64,000 nt of DNA from Methylobacterium sp. Leaf104 (GTDB taxonomy: Bacteria; Pseudomonadota; Alphaproteobacteria; Rhizobiales; Beijerinckiaceae), in the NCBI RefSeq assembly GCF_001422885.1, contig NZ_LMMZ01000023.1, positions 311,138 through 375,137 on the forward strand. Direction: 5' to 3'. Below the pieces are notes generated by a model that was not told where the DNA came from, ran no database searches, and worked only from the letters and a program-made list of their open reading frames with translations. Positions 7,911 to 16,184 of this stretch are shown here, one piece after another; positions within the stretch are counted from its first letter, which is position 1; the number at the start of each line of letters is the position of its first letter. Both the position numbers and the translations under genes were made by a program.

Positions 7911-8043
7911 CTTGCAAGCCCGTTTGCATTCAAAATATCACCGGTATCTTAGCTTCGGTGGCCCCGGCCGCCACCCCATCCGGCGCGCCGCACACCGGCA
8001 TTCCGACCCGGATGGCCCATTCGCCACGCGAGGACGATGACCC
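7911..8043. promoter_or_regulatory. Divergent promoter region between ltaE and the FAD/Fe-S dehydrogenase
   Basis: This 133-base gap must hold both promoters. At 7923-7932 it contains TTTGCATTCA, identical to the word at 6009-6018 in the aminotransferase/gntR gap, in an unusually AT-rich patch. A common regulator for the two divergent pairs is an inference from this match. No perfect palindrome was seen. Confidence 0.35.
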
Positions 8044-11037
8044 ATGACCGCCACGGCTGAGCCATCGACCACGCCCCGCGCGTCCGCCCGCCAGAACGCC
8101 GGACTCGCCCGCAGGCTGGCCGAGGCGCTGCAGGGCGAGGCCCGCTTCGATCCCTTCACCCGCGGACGCTACGCCACCGACGCCTCGATCTACCAGATCA
8201 TGCCGGCCGGAATCGTCCTGCCCCGCTCCGCGGCGGACATCGCCGCGACGCTGAAGATCGCGGCCGAGCACGACGTGCCGGTCATCATGCGCGGCGGCGG
8301 CACCTCGCAGAACGGCCAGCCGATCGGGCACGGCCTCGTGGTCGACTGCTCGCGCCACTTCAACGGCATCATCGCCTACGATCCCGAGCGGGGCACCATC
8401 ACGGTCGAGCCCGGCATGGTGCTGGAGCGCCTGAACACCCGGGTGAAGGCGGATGGCTGGTTCTTTCCCGTCGAGCCCTCCACCGCCACCCGCTGCACCA
8501 TCGGCGGCATGGCCGGCAACAATTCCTGCGGCGCCCGCTCGCTCCGCTTCGGCAAGATGAGCGACAACGTCCTGGCGGTGGACGCGCTGTTTCCCGACGG
8601 CACACCCTTCGGCTTCGGGCTGACCGGCAACGACGTCAGCGGCGTGACGGGTCCGGCCCGGGCCGGGCACCTCGCCGCGGCGATGCGGGCGCTGGCCGAG
8701 TCGGAGCGCGACGAGATCCTGGCGCGCTACCCCCGGGTCCAGCGGCGGGTCGGCGGCTACAACCTCGATGCGCTCATCGAGCCCCGGCCGAACCTCGCCC
8801 ATCTCCTCGTCGGCTCCGAGGGGACGCTGGCGGCCACCACCGGCGTCACCCTGAAGCTGTCGCGGCTGCCCGCCCACCGGGTCATGGGCGTCTGCCACTT
8901 CCCGTCCTTCCGCTCCGCCATGGAGACCACGAAGGCGCTGGTCGACCTCGACCCGGTGGCGGTGGAACTCGTCGACAACAACGTCCTGGTGCTCGGCGCC
9001 GACATCCCGCTGTTCCGCACGACGCTCGCCGACATCACCCGCGGCACGCCGAACTGCCTGCTGCTGGTGGAATTCGCCGGCGACGACCGCGACGCATTGC
9101 TGGCCGATCTCGGGCGCCTCGACGCCTGCATGAGCGACCACGGCTTCCGGAACGCCGTGGTGGAGGTGCCCGAGCCCGTCCGCCAGAAATCGGTCTGGGA
9201 GGTGCGCGAGGCCTGCCTCAACATCATGATGTCGATGAAGGGCGACGCCAAGCCGGTCTCCTTCATCGAGGATTGCGCGGTGCCCCTGGAGCATCTCGCC
9301 GACTACACCGACACCGTCACCGAGGTCTTCACCCGACACGGCACCCGCGGCACCTGGTACGCCCACGCCTCGGTCGGCTGCCTGCACGTGCGCCCGATCC
9401 TCGACATGAAGCAGGGCGGCGACGTCGCCAAGATGCGGGCCATCGCCGAGGAGGCCAGCGCCGCCGTGCGCCGCTTCAAGGGCTCCTATTCGGGCGAGCA
9501 CGGCGACGGCATCTCGCGCTCGGAATACATCGCGCCGATGTTCGGCGCCCGGCTCACGCGCGCCTTCGAGGCGGTGAAGGACGGGTTCGACCCGGGCAAC
9601 CGCCTGAACCCCGGCAAGATCGTCCGGCCCCTGCGCATGGACGACCGCGCGCTGATGCGCTTCCCGCCGGGCTACGCGGTGACGGCGCCCGCTGCGCCCG
9701 CCCTCGACTGGTCGGACTGGGGCGGATTCGGCCCGGCCGTCGAGATGTGCAACAGCAACGGCACCTGCCGGAAGCTCGCCGGCGGCGCCATGTGCCCCTC
9801 CTACCGCGTGACCAGGGAGGAGCAGCACCTCACCCGCGGCCGGGCCAATTCCCTGCGGCTGGCGATCTCGGGCCAGCTCGGGCCGGACGCCTTCACCGGC
9901 CCCGAGATGAAGCGGACCCTAGATCTCTGCGTCTCGTGCAAGGCCTGCCGGCGCGAATGCCCCACCGGCGTCGACATGGCCAAGATGAAGATCGAGTTCC
10001 TGCACCATTACCACGCCCGTCACGGCCTGCCCCTGAAGGAGCGCCTGGTGGCGGCGCTCCCGCTCTACGCGAGCACGGCGGCGCGGCTGGCGCCCCTCCT
10101 CAACCTGCGCGACCGCCTGCCGGCCCTGGCCCGGCTGTCCGAGCGCTGGGTCGGTCTCTCGGCCCGGCGGACCCTGCCGCAATGGCGCCGGCCCTGGCAC
10201 GAATCCGGGGAGCCCGCGCATCCCGCCGACGTCTCCGGCGACTTCCGCGACGTCGTCCTGTTCGGCGACACCTTCAACCGGGCCTTCGAGCGCGAGAACC
10301 TGGAGGCCGCCGAGCGGGTGCTGGTCGCGGCCGGCTACCGCCTGCACCGGGTCTTCCCGCATCGCGGCCGCCGCCCGCTCTGCTGCGGGCGGACCTACCT
10401 CGCCTCCGGCCAGACCGACCGGGCCCGGGCCGAGGCCCGGCGGACGCTGACCGCGCTGCTGCCCTTCATCCGCGCCGGCGCCCGGGTCGTGGGCCTCGAG
10501 CCGTCCTGCCTCCTCACCTTCCGCGACGAGTTCGCCTCGCTCCTCCCGGGCGCCGAGGCCGCCGAGCTCGGGCGCGCGAGCTTCCTGTTCGAGGAGTTGC
10601 TCGCCGCCGACCTCAAGGCGGGCCGCATCGACCTGCCGCTCGCCGACCAGGGCGGCCGGGTCGCCCATCTCCACGGCCATTGCCACCAGAAGGCCTTCGC
10701 CGCCATGGGGGCCGTGGAGACGGTCCTGCGCGCGGTGCCCGGTCTCGACGTCCGCCCGATCGAGTCGAGCTGCTGCGGCATGGCCGGCGCCTTCGGCTAC
10801 GGCGCCGAAACCATCGACGTGTCCCTGGCCATGGCCGAGCTGTCGCTGTTCCCGGCCCTGCGGCAGGCCGGCCCCGACGATCTCGTCGTGGCCGACGGCA
10901 CGAGCTGCCGCCACCAGATCCACGACGGCCTCGGTCTGACCGCACGTCACGTCGCGCGCGTTCTCGACGAAGCCCTCGTGACGTCGACACGTCCTTCGCC
11001 CGCGTTGCGAAACGGAAAGCCCTTTTTGCCGCTGTGA
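8044..11037 (+). CDS. fused FAD-linked / Fe-S 2-hydroxyacid dehydrogenase (GlcD-GlcF or YdiJ type)
   Basis: A 997-residue two-part protein. Residues about 1-540 are a PCMH-type FAD-binding oxidoreductase: IMRGGGTSQNGQ, GGMAGNNSCGARS, and a C-terminal FAD-linked oxidase part ending FDPGNRLNPGKIV. Residues about 560-690 carry Fe-S cysteines, with a CNSNGTC...MCPSY set near 569 and CVSCKACRRECP near 629. The C-terminal part has two CCG-type segments (near 780 and 909; SSCCGMAGAFGY). This is the layout of YdiJ-like D-2-hydroxyglutarate dehydrogenase and of glycolate oxidase GlcD plus GlcF fused in one chain. It oxidises a D-2-hydroxyacid and passes electrons to the respiratory chain. Beside a glyoxylate aminotransferase, glycolate is an attractive substrate, but D-lactate or D-2-hydroxyglutarate fit as well. 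Confidence 0.85.
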   Translation: MTATAEPSTTPRASARQNAGLARRLAEALQGEARFDPFTRGRYATDASIYQIMPAGIVLPRSAADIAATLKIAAEHDVPVIMRGGGTSQNGQPIGHGLVVDCSRHFNGIIAYDPERGTITVEPGMVLERLNTRVKADGWFFPVEPSTATRCTIGGMAGNNSCGARSLRFGKMSDNVLAVDALFPDGTPFGFGLTGNDVSGVTGPARAGHLAAAMRALAESERDEILARYPRVQRRVGGYNLDALIEPRPNLAHLLVGSEGTLAATTGVTLKLSRLPAHRVMGVCHFPSFRSAMETTKALVDLDPVAVELVDNNVLVLGADIPLFRTTLADITRGTPNCLLLVEFAGDDRDALLADLGRLDACMSDHGFRNAVVEVPEPVRQKSVWEVREACLNIMMSMKGDAKPVSFIEDCAVPLEHLADYTDTVTEVFTRHGTRGTWYAHASVGCLHVRPILDMKQGGDVAKMRAIAEEASAAVRRFKGSYSGEHGDGISRSEYIAPMFGARLTRAFEAVKDGFDPGNRLNPGKIVRPLRMDDRALMRFPPGYAVTAPAAPALDWSDWGGFGPAVEMCNSNGTCRKLAGGAMCPSYRVTREEQHLTRGRANSLRLAISGQLGPDAFTGPEMKRTLDLCVSCKACRRECPTGVDMAKMKIEFLHHYHARHGLPLKERLVAALPLYASTAARLAPLLNLRDRLPALARLSERWVGLSARRTLPQWRRPWHESGEPAHPADVSGDFRDVVLFGDTFNRAFERENLEAAERVLVAAGYRLHRVFPHRGRRPLCCGRTYLASGQTDRARAEARRTLTALLPFIRAGARVVGLEPSCLLTFRDEFASLLPGAEAAELGRASFLFEELLAADLKAGRIDLPLADQGGRVAHLHGHCHQKAFAAMGAVETVLRAVPGLDVRPIESSCCGMAGAFGYGAETIDVSLAMAELSLFPALRQAGPDDLVVADGTSCRHQIHDGLGLTARHVARVLDEALVTSTRPSPALRNGKPFLPL

Positions 11038-11146
11038 TACCAACGATGCGCGTGTGCCACGGCACCCGCATCGGCTTGCTGTTTTAAATTATTTACGTCA
11101 TCTAAAAGGGGAGGGGCCGGCGGATCGGACCCGTCGGGAGAGCGTC

Positions 11147-11977
11147 ATGAGCCAAGCCATTCGCAACCACGTCATTCGGAAGACCGCCATCGTCACCGGA
11201 GCCTCGTCCGGCATCGGTCTCGCCAGCGTGCGGGCCCTGCACAAGGCCGGCTATCGCGTGTTCGGGACGAGCCGGCGCAGCAGCACGGTCCTGGGCGATG
11301 CCGGCACCCTCCTGACCTGCGACATCACCGATGAGGCGTCGGTCGCCGGCATGGTGAAGACGGTCCTCGACGAGACCGGCCGGATCGACCTTCTCGTCAA
11401 CAATGCCGGCTTCGGCATCAGCGGCGGCGCCGAGGAATCCTCGATCGCCCAGGCACAGGACCTCTTCGACGTGAACCTGTTCGGCGTGATCCGGGCCATC
11501 CGTGCGGTGCTTCCGACGATGCGCGCGCAGAAGAGCGGCCGCATCGTCAACATCAGTTCCGTGCTAGGCCTGATCCCGGCCCCCTACATGGCGCTCTACG
11601 CCGCCAGCAAGCACGCGGTGGAAGGCTATTCGGAATCCCTCGACCATGAAATCCGCAGTTATGGCATCCGCGTCGTCCTGATCGAACCGGCCTATACGCG
11701 CACGGCCTTCGACCAGAACCTGCTCGCTCCCGATGCTCAGCTGAGCCTCTACGCCGAGGCCCGGTCCGGTGCCGACCGGACGATGCGGGAGTCCATGGCG
11801 ACGGCCGACGCGCCGGAGGTCGTGGCCGATACCGTACTCGCCGCGGCCGAGGCCTCCGTCCCGCGCCGCCGCTACACGGCCGGCAAGGTCGCGCGGCAGA
11901 TCAGCCTGCTTCGGCGCTTCGTCCCCGCCCACCTCTTCGACAAGAGCCTCAGGAAGCAGATGAAGCTGCCGAACTGA
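11147..11977 (+). CDS. short-chain dehydrogenase/reductase (SDR)
   Basis: A 276-residue classical SDR. The start is the ATG at 11147 behind GGGAG; the longer frame has no site. The cofactor motif TGASSGIG follows at about residues 18-25, NNAGFGISGG is present, then the catalytic Ser (NISSVLG) and the Tyr-x-x-x-Lys in ALYAASKHAV. The arginine after beta-2 (GTSRRSS) favours NADPH. It resembles the oxidoreductase group often annotated for lipid or retinol-like substrates, but nothing in the context gives a substrate. It stands alone between the dehydrogenase and a convergent outer-membrane-type gene. Confidence 0.85.
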   Translation: MSQAIRNHVIRKTAIVTGASSGIGLASVRALHKAGYRVFGTSRRSSTVLGDAGTLLTCDITDEASVAGMVKTVLDETGRIDLLVNNAGFGISGGAEESSIAQAQDLFDVNLFGVIRAIRAVLPTMRAQKSGRIVNISSVLGLIPAPYMALYAASKHAVEGYSESLDHEIRSYGIRVVLIEPAYTRTAFDQNLLAPDAQLSLYAEARSGADRTMRESMATADAPEVVADTVLAAAEASVPRRRYTAGKVARQISLLRRFVPAHLFDKSLRKQMKLPN

Positions 11978-12009
11978 AGCGCCTCCGGTGACGGTCCTGC
12001 CGGCATCGC

Positions 12010-13086
12010 TCAGAACTCCATGCCGAACTTGACCCGGACATTGTGCCGCTCGAATTGGTTCAGTCCGAGGGCACGACCGGCCAGGGTCGGGTCGGCATCG
12101 CGACCCCAGACCTGTCCGGCATACGCCACCGTCAGCCAGATCTTCTCGGTGAAGCGATGGTGCAGGGCGGGGCCGACGAACAGCGCCTCGCTCTCCAATT
12201 CGTTGAGGAAGGTGCCGTTGTAGCCGCGCAGGTAACGAACTTCCGGCCCGAGATAGGTGTTTTCTCCGACGCGAGCGACCAGGGCGTTGGACCAGAGAAA
12301 GGTCGATGAGCGGTAACCGGGTGCACCCGGGCCGCGCTGACGACCGGCCGCCGGCTCGAAGCTGATATTGCTGCCATACCAGAGCTTATTCGGCACGAGT
12401 TGGAGATCGAGCTGGAGCACGGTCTCCATGTCGAAGATGTCGGCTCCATGTCCCTCGATGGGCAGGACGCGGGAGAAGCGCGGCCGAAGTTCGAGGGCGA
12501 GCCCGAGCGGCTGATCCTTGTCGCCCTTCAGGAACTGGTACTTCACCTCCATGGAGACCCCATCGAACGTCCCGTAGGACTTGTCGTCGAGATCGATGAT
12601 GTTGCGGACCTGACGAAACGTCCCGAACGCGCCGAACTCGATGCTCAGGCGGTCGATCGGGTCGAACTGATAGCCAAGCTTGGTGTCGAGGACGCGATAT
12701 CGCCCCCCGCCGGGTCCGGACGGCCGCTTACCCAACCGTGAGACCGTATCGACGACGACTTCCTGCTCTCCCTTCTCTCCTGCGTCCGAGCCTTCGGTGA
12801 AGCCGAAGAGATGCTCTGTGTCGACGTCCTTGGACTGCCCGCCGTCGCCACCGCTTCCCTTTGCGTCCTTCGAGGCCTCGCCCGCCTTGGAGCCTTGGCC
12901 GCCGGTCTGATCCTTCCGTGCCGGAGCACCCTGGCGTGCCGTGCGGGATCGCCTCTCCGTCGACGCTTGCGCCGTAGCTTTGGCAGCGGCTGGAGCGTCG
13001 GTCTCAGTGGCACCGACCGTCTGTGAAGACAGTGCCACGACGACACTGACGATGCATAGGATCGGACGCACGCAACCGGAAGTCAT
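12010..13086 (-). CDS. secreted/outer-membrane beta-barrel-type protein of unknown function
   Basis: A 358-residue protein with an N-terminal signal peptide (hydrophobic PILCIVSVVVALSSQTVGA) and then about 70 residues of low-complexity Lys/Gly/Ala/Asp linker (roughly 30-100). The C-terminal two thirds alternate polar and hydrophobic residues in short strands and end in ...RVKFGMEF, the terminal phenylalanine being the usual outer-membrane insertion signal. The segment DTEHLFGFTEGSD recurs in a family of rhizobial and methylobacterial hypothetical proteins. A beta-barrel porin- or transporter-like role is inferred only from topology. It has no operon partners. Confidence 0.7.
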   Translation of the reverse strand: MTSGCVRPILCIVSVVVALSSQTVGATETDAPAAAKATAQASTERRSRTARQGAPARKDQTGGQGSKAGEASKDAKGSGGDGGQSKDVDTEHLFGFTEGSDAGEKGEQEVVVDTVSRLGKRPSGPGGGRYRVLDTKLGYQFDPIDRLSIEFGAFGTFRQVRNIIDLDDKSYGTFDGVSMEVKYQFLKGDKDQPLGLALELRPRFSRVLPIEGHGADIFDMETVLQLDLQLVPNKLWYGSNISFEPAAGRQRGPGAPGYRSSTFLWSNALVARVGENTYLGPEVRYLRGYNGTFLNELESEALFVGPALHHRFTEKIWLTVAYAGQVWGRDADPTLAGRALGLNQFERHNVRVKFGMEF

Positions 13087-13346
13087 CTCGCGAAATCCTG
13101 TCCCGGCCCCCGCTGCGATGACTGGTGGACCCTGTTCTTCACCTTAGACACGCCCTCGCTTATCCTGCCTGCTGCGAATGAGACACAGATCGAGAAATTG
13201 GCGATGGCCGTGGATTAAGAACACAGCTTCCTGCTCGAGCGGGCTCCGGCAGAGGTCGGACCAAGAATTTCTCGGATCCTCCCAGGCCGGTCGGAACGCG
13301 AAGAGTGCGGGACGGTTTCCTCGACGCATCAGCCGGGAGATTGAAC

Positions 13347-13634
13347 ATGCGGATCATTGCGACAGCGTCGGCCCTCGCGCTCCTCACCTTCGGCAGTGTC
13401 GGTGCGGCCGAGGCCAAGGGCTGCATCAAGGGCGCGATCATCGGCGGGATCGCCGGGCACTACCTCGCCGAACGCGGTGTGGTCGGCGCGGTCGCGGGAT
13501 GCCTCGGCGGTCGCTACCTCGCGAATCGTCAGGCGAAGCGGCAGCGGGACATCGACTACGGCTCTCGGGTCGAGCCACGCGGTGCGGGGTACGGGCAGGT
13601 CCAGGGTCCGGCGCGCCGCAACTACAGCTACTGA
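13347..13634 (+). CDS. small secreted glycine-zipper-type protein
   Basis: A 95-residue protein. The start at 13347 follows GGGAGA and opens directly into a signal peptide (MRIIATASALALLTFGS, then AAEAKG). The mature part has a glycine-rich segment GAIIGGIAGHYLAERGVVGA like glycine-zipper proteins that insert in membranes, then a basic, tyrosine-rich tail. The two mature cysteines (KGCIKG, AGCLGG) could form a disulfide. The open frame can be extended upstream by 14 codons, but that would bury the signal peptide. Function unknown; a cell-envelope role is likely. Confidence 0.7.
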   Translation: MRIIATASALALLTFGSVGAAEAKGCIKGAIIGGIAGHYLAERGVVGAVAGCLGGRYLANRQAKRQRDIDYGSRVEPRGAGYGQVQGPARRNYSY

Positions 13635-13661
13635 CGCGCCCCCCCAGGGCGGCAGACGGCA

Positions 13662-14381
13662 TCAGGCCCTGTTTTCGGGCGACGCGAACCGTAGCGGTGC
13701 GGCGGGGCGCGTCGCCATCCAGAGAACGTGGCGGGGGCCGTCCGTGCCGCCATTGGCGTGGATGCGGAACTCGTCGACCGCGAAGCCGTGCAGGCGCAGC
13801 CGCGCCTTGAAGCGTCGGTCCGGCTTGCCGGACCAGACGGCGAGGATGCCGCCGCTCCGCAGAGCGTAATGGGCGCGCCTCAAGCCCCAGGCATCGTAGA
13901 GGCGGTCGTTCTCCCGCCGGGTCATGCCCGAAGGACCATTGTCCACATCGAGCAGGATCGCGTCGAACAGCTCGGGTCCCGACTGGATCACGCGATTGAC
14001 ATCCGTCTCGGTGATCTCGACCCGTGGATCGTCGAGGCTGTCGCCGAAGAGATGGGCGAGGGGGCCACGCGCCCAGGCCACCACGGCCGGGATCAGTTCG
14101 GCGACGACGACCTTCGCATCTGGGCCGAGGGCGCCGAGGGCGGCCCGAAGCGTGAAGCCCATGCCCAAGCCACCGATCAGGATGCGGGGCGCCGAACGAC
14201 CGGTGAGGCGTTCGCAGGCGATGGTCGCCAACGCCTGCTCCGAGCGGCGGTCCAGATTGGTCATCAGCTCCGCCGTCCCGACCTGAATCGAGTAGGCGTC
14301 GCCCTGCCGCAGAAGGTTCAGGCGGGTGGAACTGCCCGGAATGGCGCTGGTGTCACAGAGGACCCAGGGTGTTGAGGACAT
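13662..14381 (-). CDS. spermidine synthase-like (class I methyltransferase fold) protein
   Basis: A 239-residue protein. The ATG at 14379-14381 is chosen because GGAGGGAG precedes it by ten bases; the upstream frame extension has no such site. A Rossmann-type nucleotide motif (ILIGGLGMGFTLRAAL), VVVAELIPAVVAWA and an acidic LLDVDNGPSG segment match spermidine synthase-like proteins that bind S-adenosyl compounds. The GGLGMG element and a DNGP motif in place of a full polyamine pocket make polyamine synthesis uncertain. It is the nearest gene downstream of the MATE gene on the same strand, but 354 bases separate them. Confidence 0.7.
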   Translation of the reverse strand: MSSTPWVLCDTSAIPGSSTRLNLLRQGDAYSIQVGTAELMTNLDRRSEQALATIACERLTGRSAPRILIGGLGMGFTLRAALGALGPDAKVVVAELIPAVVAWARGPLAHLFGDSLDDPRVEITETDVNRVIQSGPELFDAILLDVDNGPSGMTRRENDRLYDAWGLRRAHYALRSGGILAVWSGKPDRRFKARLRLHGFAVDEFRIHANGGTDGPRHVLWMATRPAAPLRFASPENRA

Positions 14382-14735
14382 CGACGCTGGGCTCCCTCCA
14401 CGACTCCGTACGGCCGTGGCTGCCACCGCGTCATCCGAAACACCGCACAGGTCAACCGGACGGGGAATGTATCCGATGGCTGGAGGGGTTTTCTCCCGTT
14501 GCATGAAGCCCGTCGATGCGAGGGCTGCGCGATGCGCTCGCACCCCTGATGTCAGGCGCCAGTCGGGGATGGTTGGATCCGAGGCGGCCGACCGATTGCC
14601 CACCATTTCCACGATTCCGATGTACGCGACAACGCCGCCTCGTCCCTTTCGACGTCGTCCTCGATACCGGCGAAGGGACGGCTTCGGCACGGTCCTGAGG
14701 CGTTGTTCGCGGAGAAGTCTGACGAGTGGCGGCGT
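14382..14735. other. Gap without a recognisable gene
   Basis: These 354 bases lie between the spermidine-synthase-like gene and the MATE stop on the minus strand. I see a ribosome-binding site for the former near its start but no convincing coding frame, stem with T-run or repeat. It probably holds that gene's own promoter. Confidence 0.4.
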
Positions 14736-16184
14736 TCAGACCAGCGCTCCCGATTGCGCCGGTGCGGCAGCCCGCGCTGCATCCGTGCCGGGATTGGGCG
14801 GCTCCGCGGCGTCGAGTTGGCGGGCTGCGGTACCGGCGCGCCGCTCTAGGGTGACCACCGTGCGGAAGGCGAGGGTGATACCGACGAGGCCGAAGAGGAC
14901 GGAACCGAAGCCAACCCCGGCAATGACACCCTTCGGACCGTAGAAATGCGCGCCGATCAGGGCCGGCGGCACGGTGCCGAGGGTGGCGCGCCCCCAGTTC
15001 AGGGCAGTGGAGTAGAACGGGAATCCGAGGTTGTTGAACGAGGCGTTGGCCAGGAACAGGAGCCCGGTGAAGAACCAGACGCCTCCGCTGACCATACAGA
15101 AGAACCCGAACAGGTCCGCCGCGACGCCTTCGAGGGCGAAGAGACGGGTCAGGGGACCGGCTCCCAGGATCAGCGCAACCCAGACGACCAGCACGTAGGC
15201 GGCGGTCACCAGGGTGCCGTCGCGCAAGACGCCGCGCATCCGGTCGAAGCGGGCCGCCCCCCAGTTCTGGCCGAGGATCGGGCCGATCGAGCCCGACATG
15301 GCGAAGAGGCCACCGAAGGCCACGGGAGTGAGGCGGTCGACCACGACGTTGCCGGCCACCGCCACAGCGCCGAACTGCGCCAGCGCATGAGCGATGAACG
15401 CACTTGCCACCGATGGGGCGAGGTTCGTCAGCACCGCCGGCAGGGCGATCCGCATGACGATGGGCGCGTCGGCGATGACGCCGGTGAGGTTCGGGCGAGC
15501 GAGCATGCGATGCTGTCGCACGCCCCATAGGCCGATGACCGCGAAGGTGGCCCGGGCAAGGCAGGTGGTAATGGCTGCCCCATCGACGCCCAGACCGGCG
15601 CCGAAGATCAGTAGCGGATCGAGACCGGCGGTGACGATAGCGCCGCCGAGGGTAACGTACATGGCCTGACGGGCGGCCCCGACCGCGCGCAGCAGGCCGG
15701 AGAACATCATCCCCGGTCCCATCAGCAGGTTGGAGGGCAGGGTGATCCAGAGGAAGCGGGTCGCCACCGGCAGGGTCTCGGCATCGGCGCCGATCCAACC
15801 GAGGAAGGTGGGTAGGAACGGGAGCATCGCCAAGACGAGGAGACCGGAGACGACGATGCCCTGGATGGTTCCCGAGGTAGCGAGGCGCCGGGCTCCCTCC
15901 GCGTCACCGGCCCCGATCGCCCGCGAGACCAGCGCCCCGGCCGCGATCATCAGGCCGATATTGATAGCGATGGCAAAGAATTGGACGATGGTGGCAAAGC
16001 CCACGGCCGCTGTCAGCGTTGGATTGCCGAGCTTGGAGACGTAGAGCAGGGACAGAAAGTCGACGACGAAGATTGCCATCAGCCCGACCGAGCCGGTGGC
16101 GCTCATCGTCACCACGTGACGCAGGATGGAGCCCTCGACGAACCGCGCCGAACCGGATGTCGCCTCAGGCATCCGTGCGGGCAT
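14736..16184 (-). CDS. MATE family efflux transporter
   Basis: A 482-residue inner-membrane protein with about twelve hydrophobic segments in two similar halves, as expected for MATE drug/Na+ or H+ antiporters. Family signatures are visible in helix 1-2 (ATGSVGLMAIFVVDFLS, LYVSKLGNP) and in the second half (NVVVDRLTPVAFGGLFAMSG, GQNWGAARFDRM). The start ATG at 16184 lies 20 bases inside the end of the antiporter gene upstream, so the two are co-transcribed. The C-terminal 40 residues are a proline/alanine-rich tail. The exported compound cannot be deduced. Confidence 0.88.
   Translation of the reverse strand: MPARMPEATSGSARFVEGSILRHVVTMSATGSVGLMAIFVVDFLSLLYVSKLGNPTLTAAVGFATIVQFFAIAINIGLMIAAGALVSRAIGAGDAEGARRLATSGTIQGIVVSGLLVLAMLPFLPTFLGWIGADAETLPVATRFLWITLPSNLLMGPGMMFSGLLRAVGAARQAMYVTLGGAIVTAGLDPLLIFGAGLGVDGAAITTCLARATFAVIGLWGVRQHRMLARPNLTGVIADAPIVMRIALPAVLTNLAPSVASAFIAHALAQFGAVAVAGNVVVDRLTPVAFGGLFAMSGSIGPILGQNWGAARFDRMRGVLRDGTLVTAAYVLVVWVALILGAGPLTRLFALEGVAADLFGFFCMVSGGVWFFTGLLFLANASFNNLGFPFYSTALNWGRATLGTVPPALIGAHFYGPKGVIAGVGFGSVLFGLVGITLAFRTVVTLERRAGTAARQLDAAEPPNPGTDAARAAAPAQSGALV

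Noticed and set aside
9273..11087. 604-codon plus-strand frame antiparallel in phase to the 2-hydroxyacid dehydrogenase
   Set aside because: It is a same-strand shadow of the dehydrogenase in another frame, with repetitive Arg/Pro/Gly composition; the real gene has all Fe-S and FAD motifs.
11041..11100. Imperfect inverted repeat GATGCGCGTG...CACCCGCATC after the 2-hydroxyacid dehydrogenase
   Set aside because: The stem has several mismatches and no clear T-run within range, so I did not list it as a terminator, though the following TTTTAAATTATTT is AT-rich.
13144..13329. 61-codon minus-strand frame beside the glycine-zipper gene
   Set aside because: No ribosome-binding site and no conserved pattern; it overlaps the likely promoter of the secreted protein.
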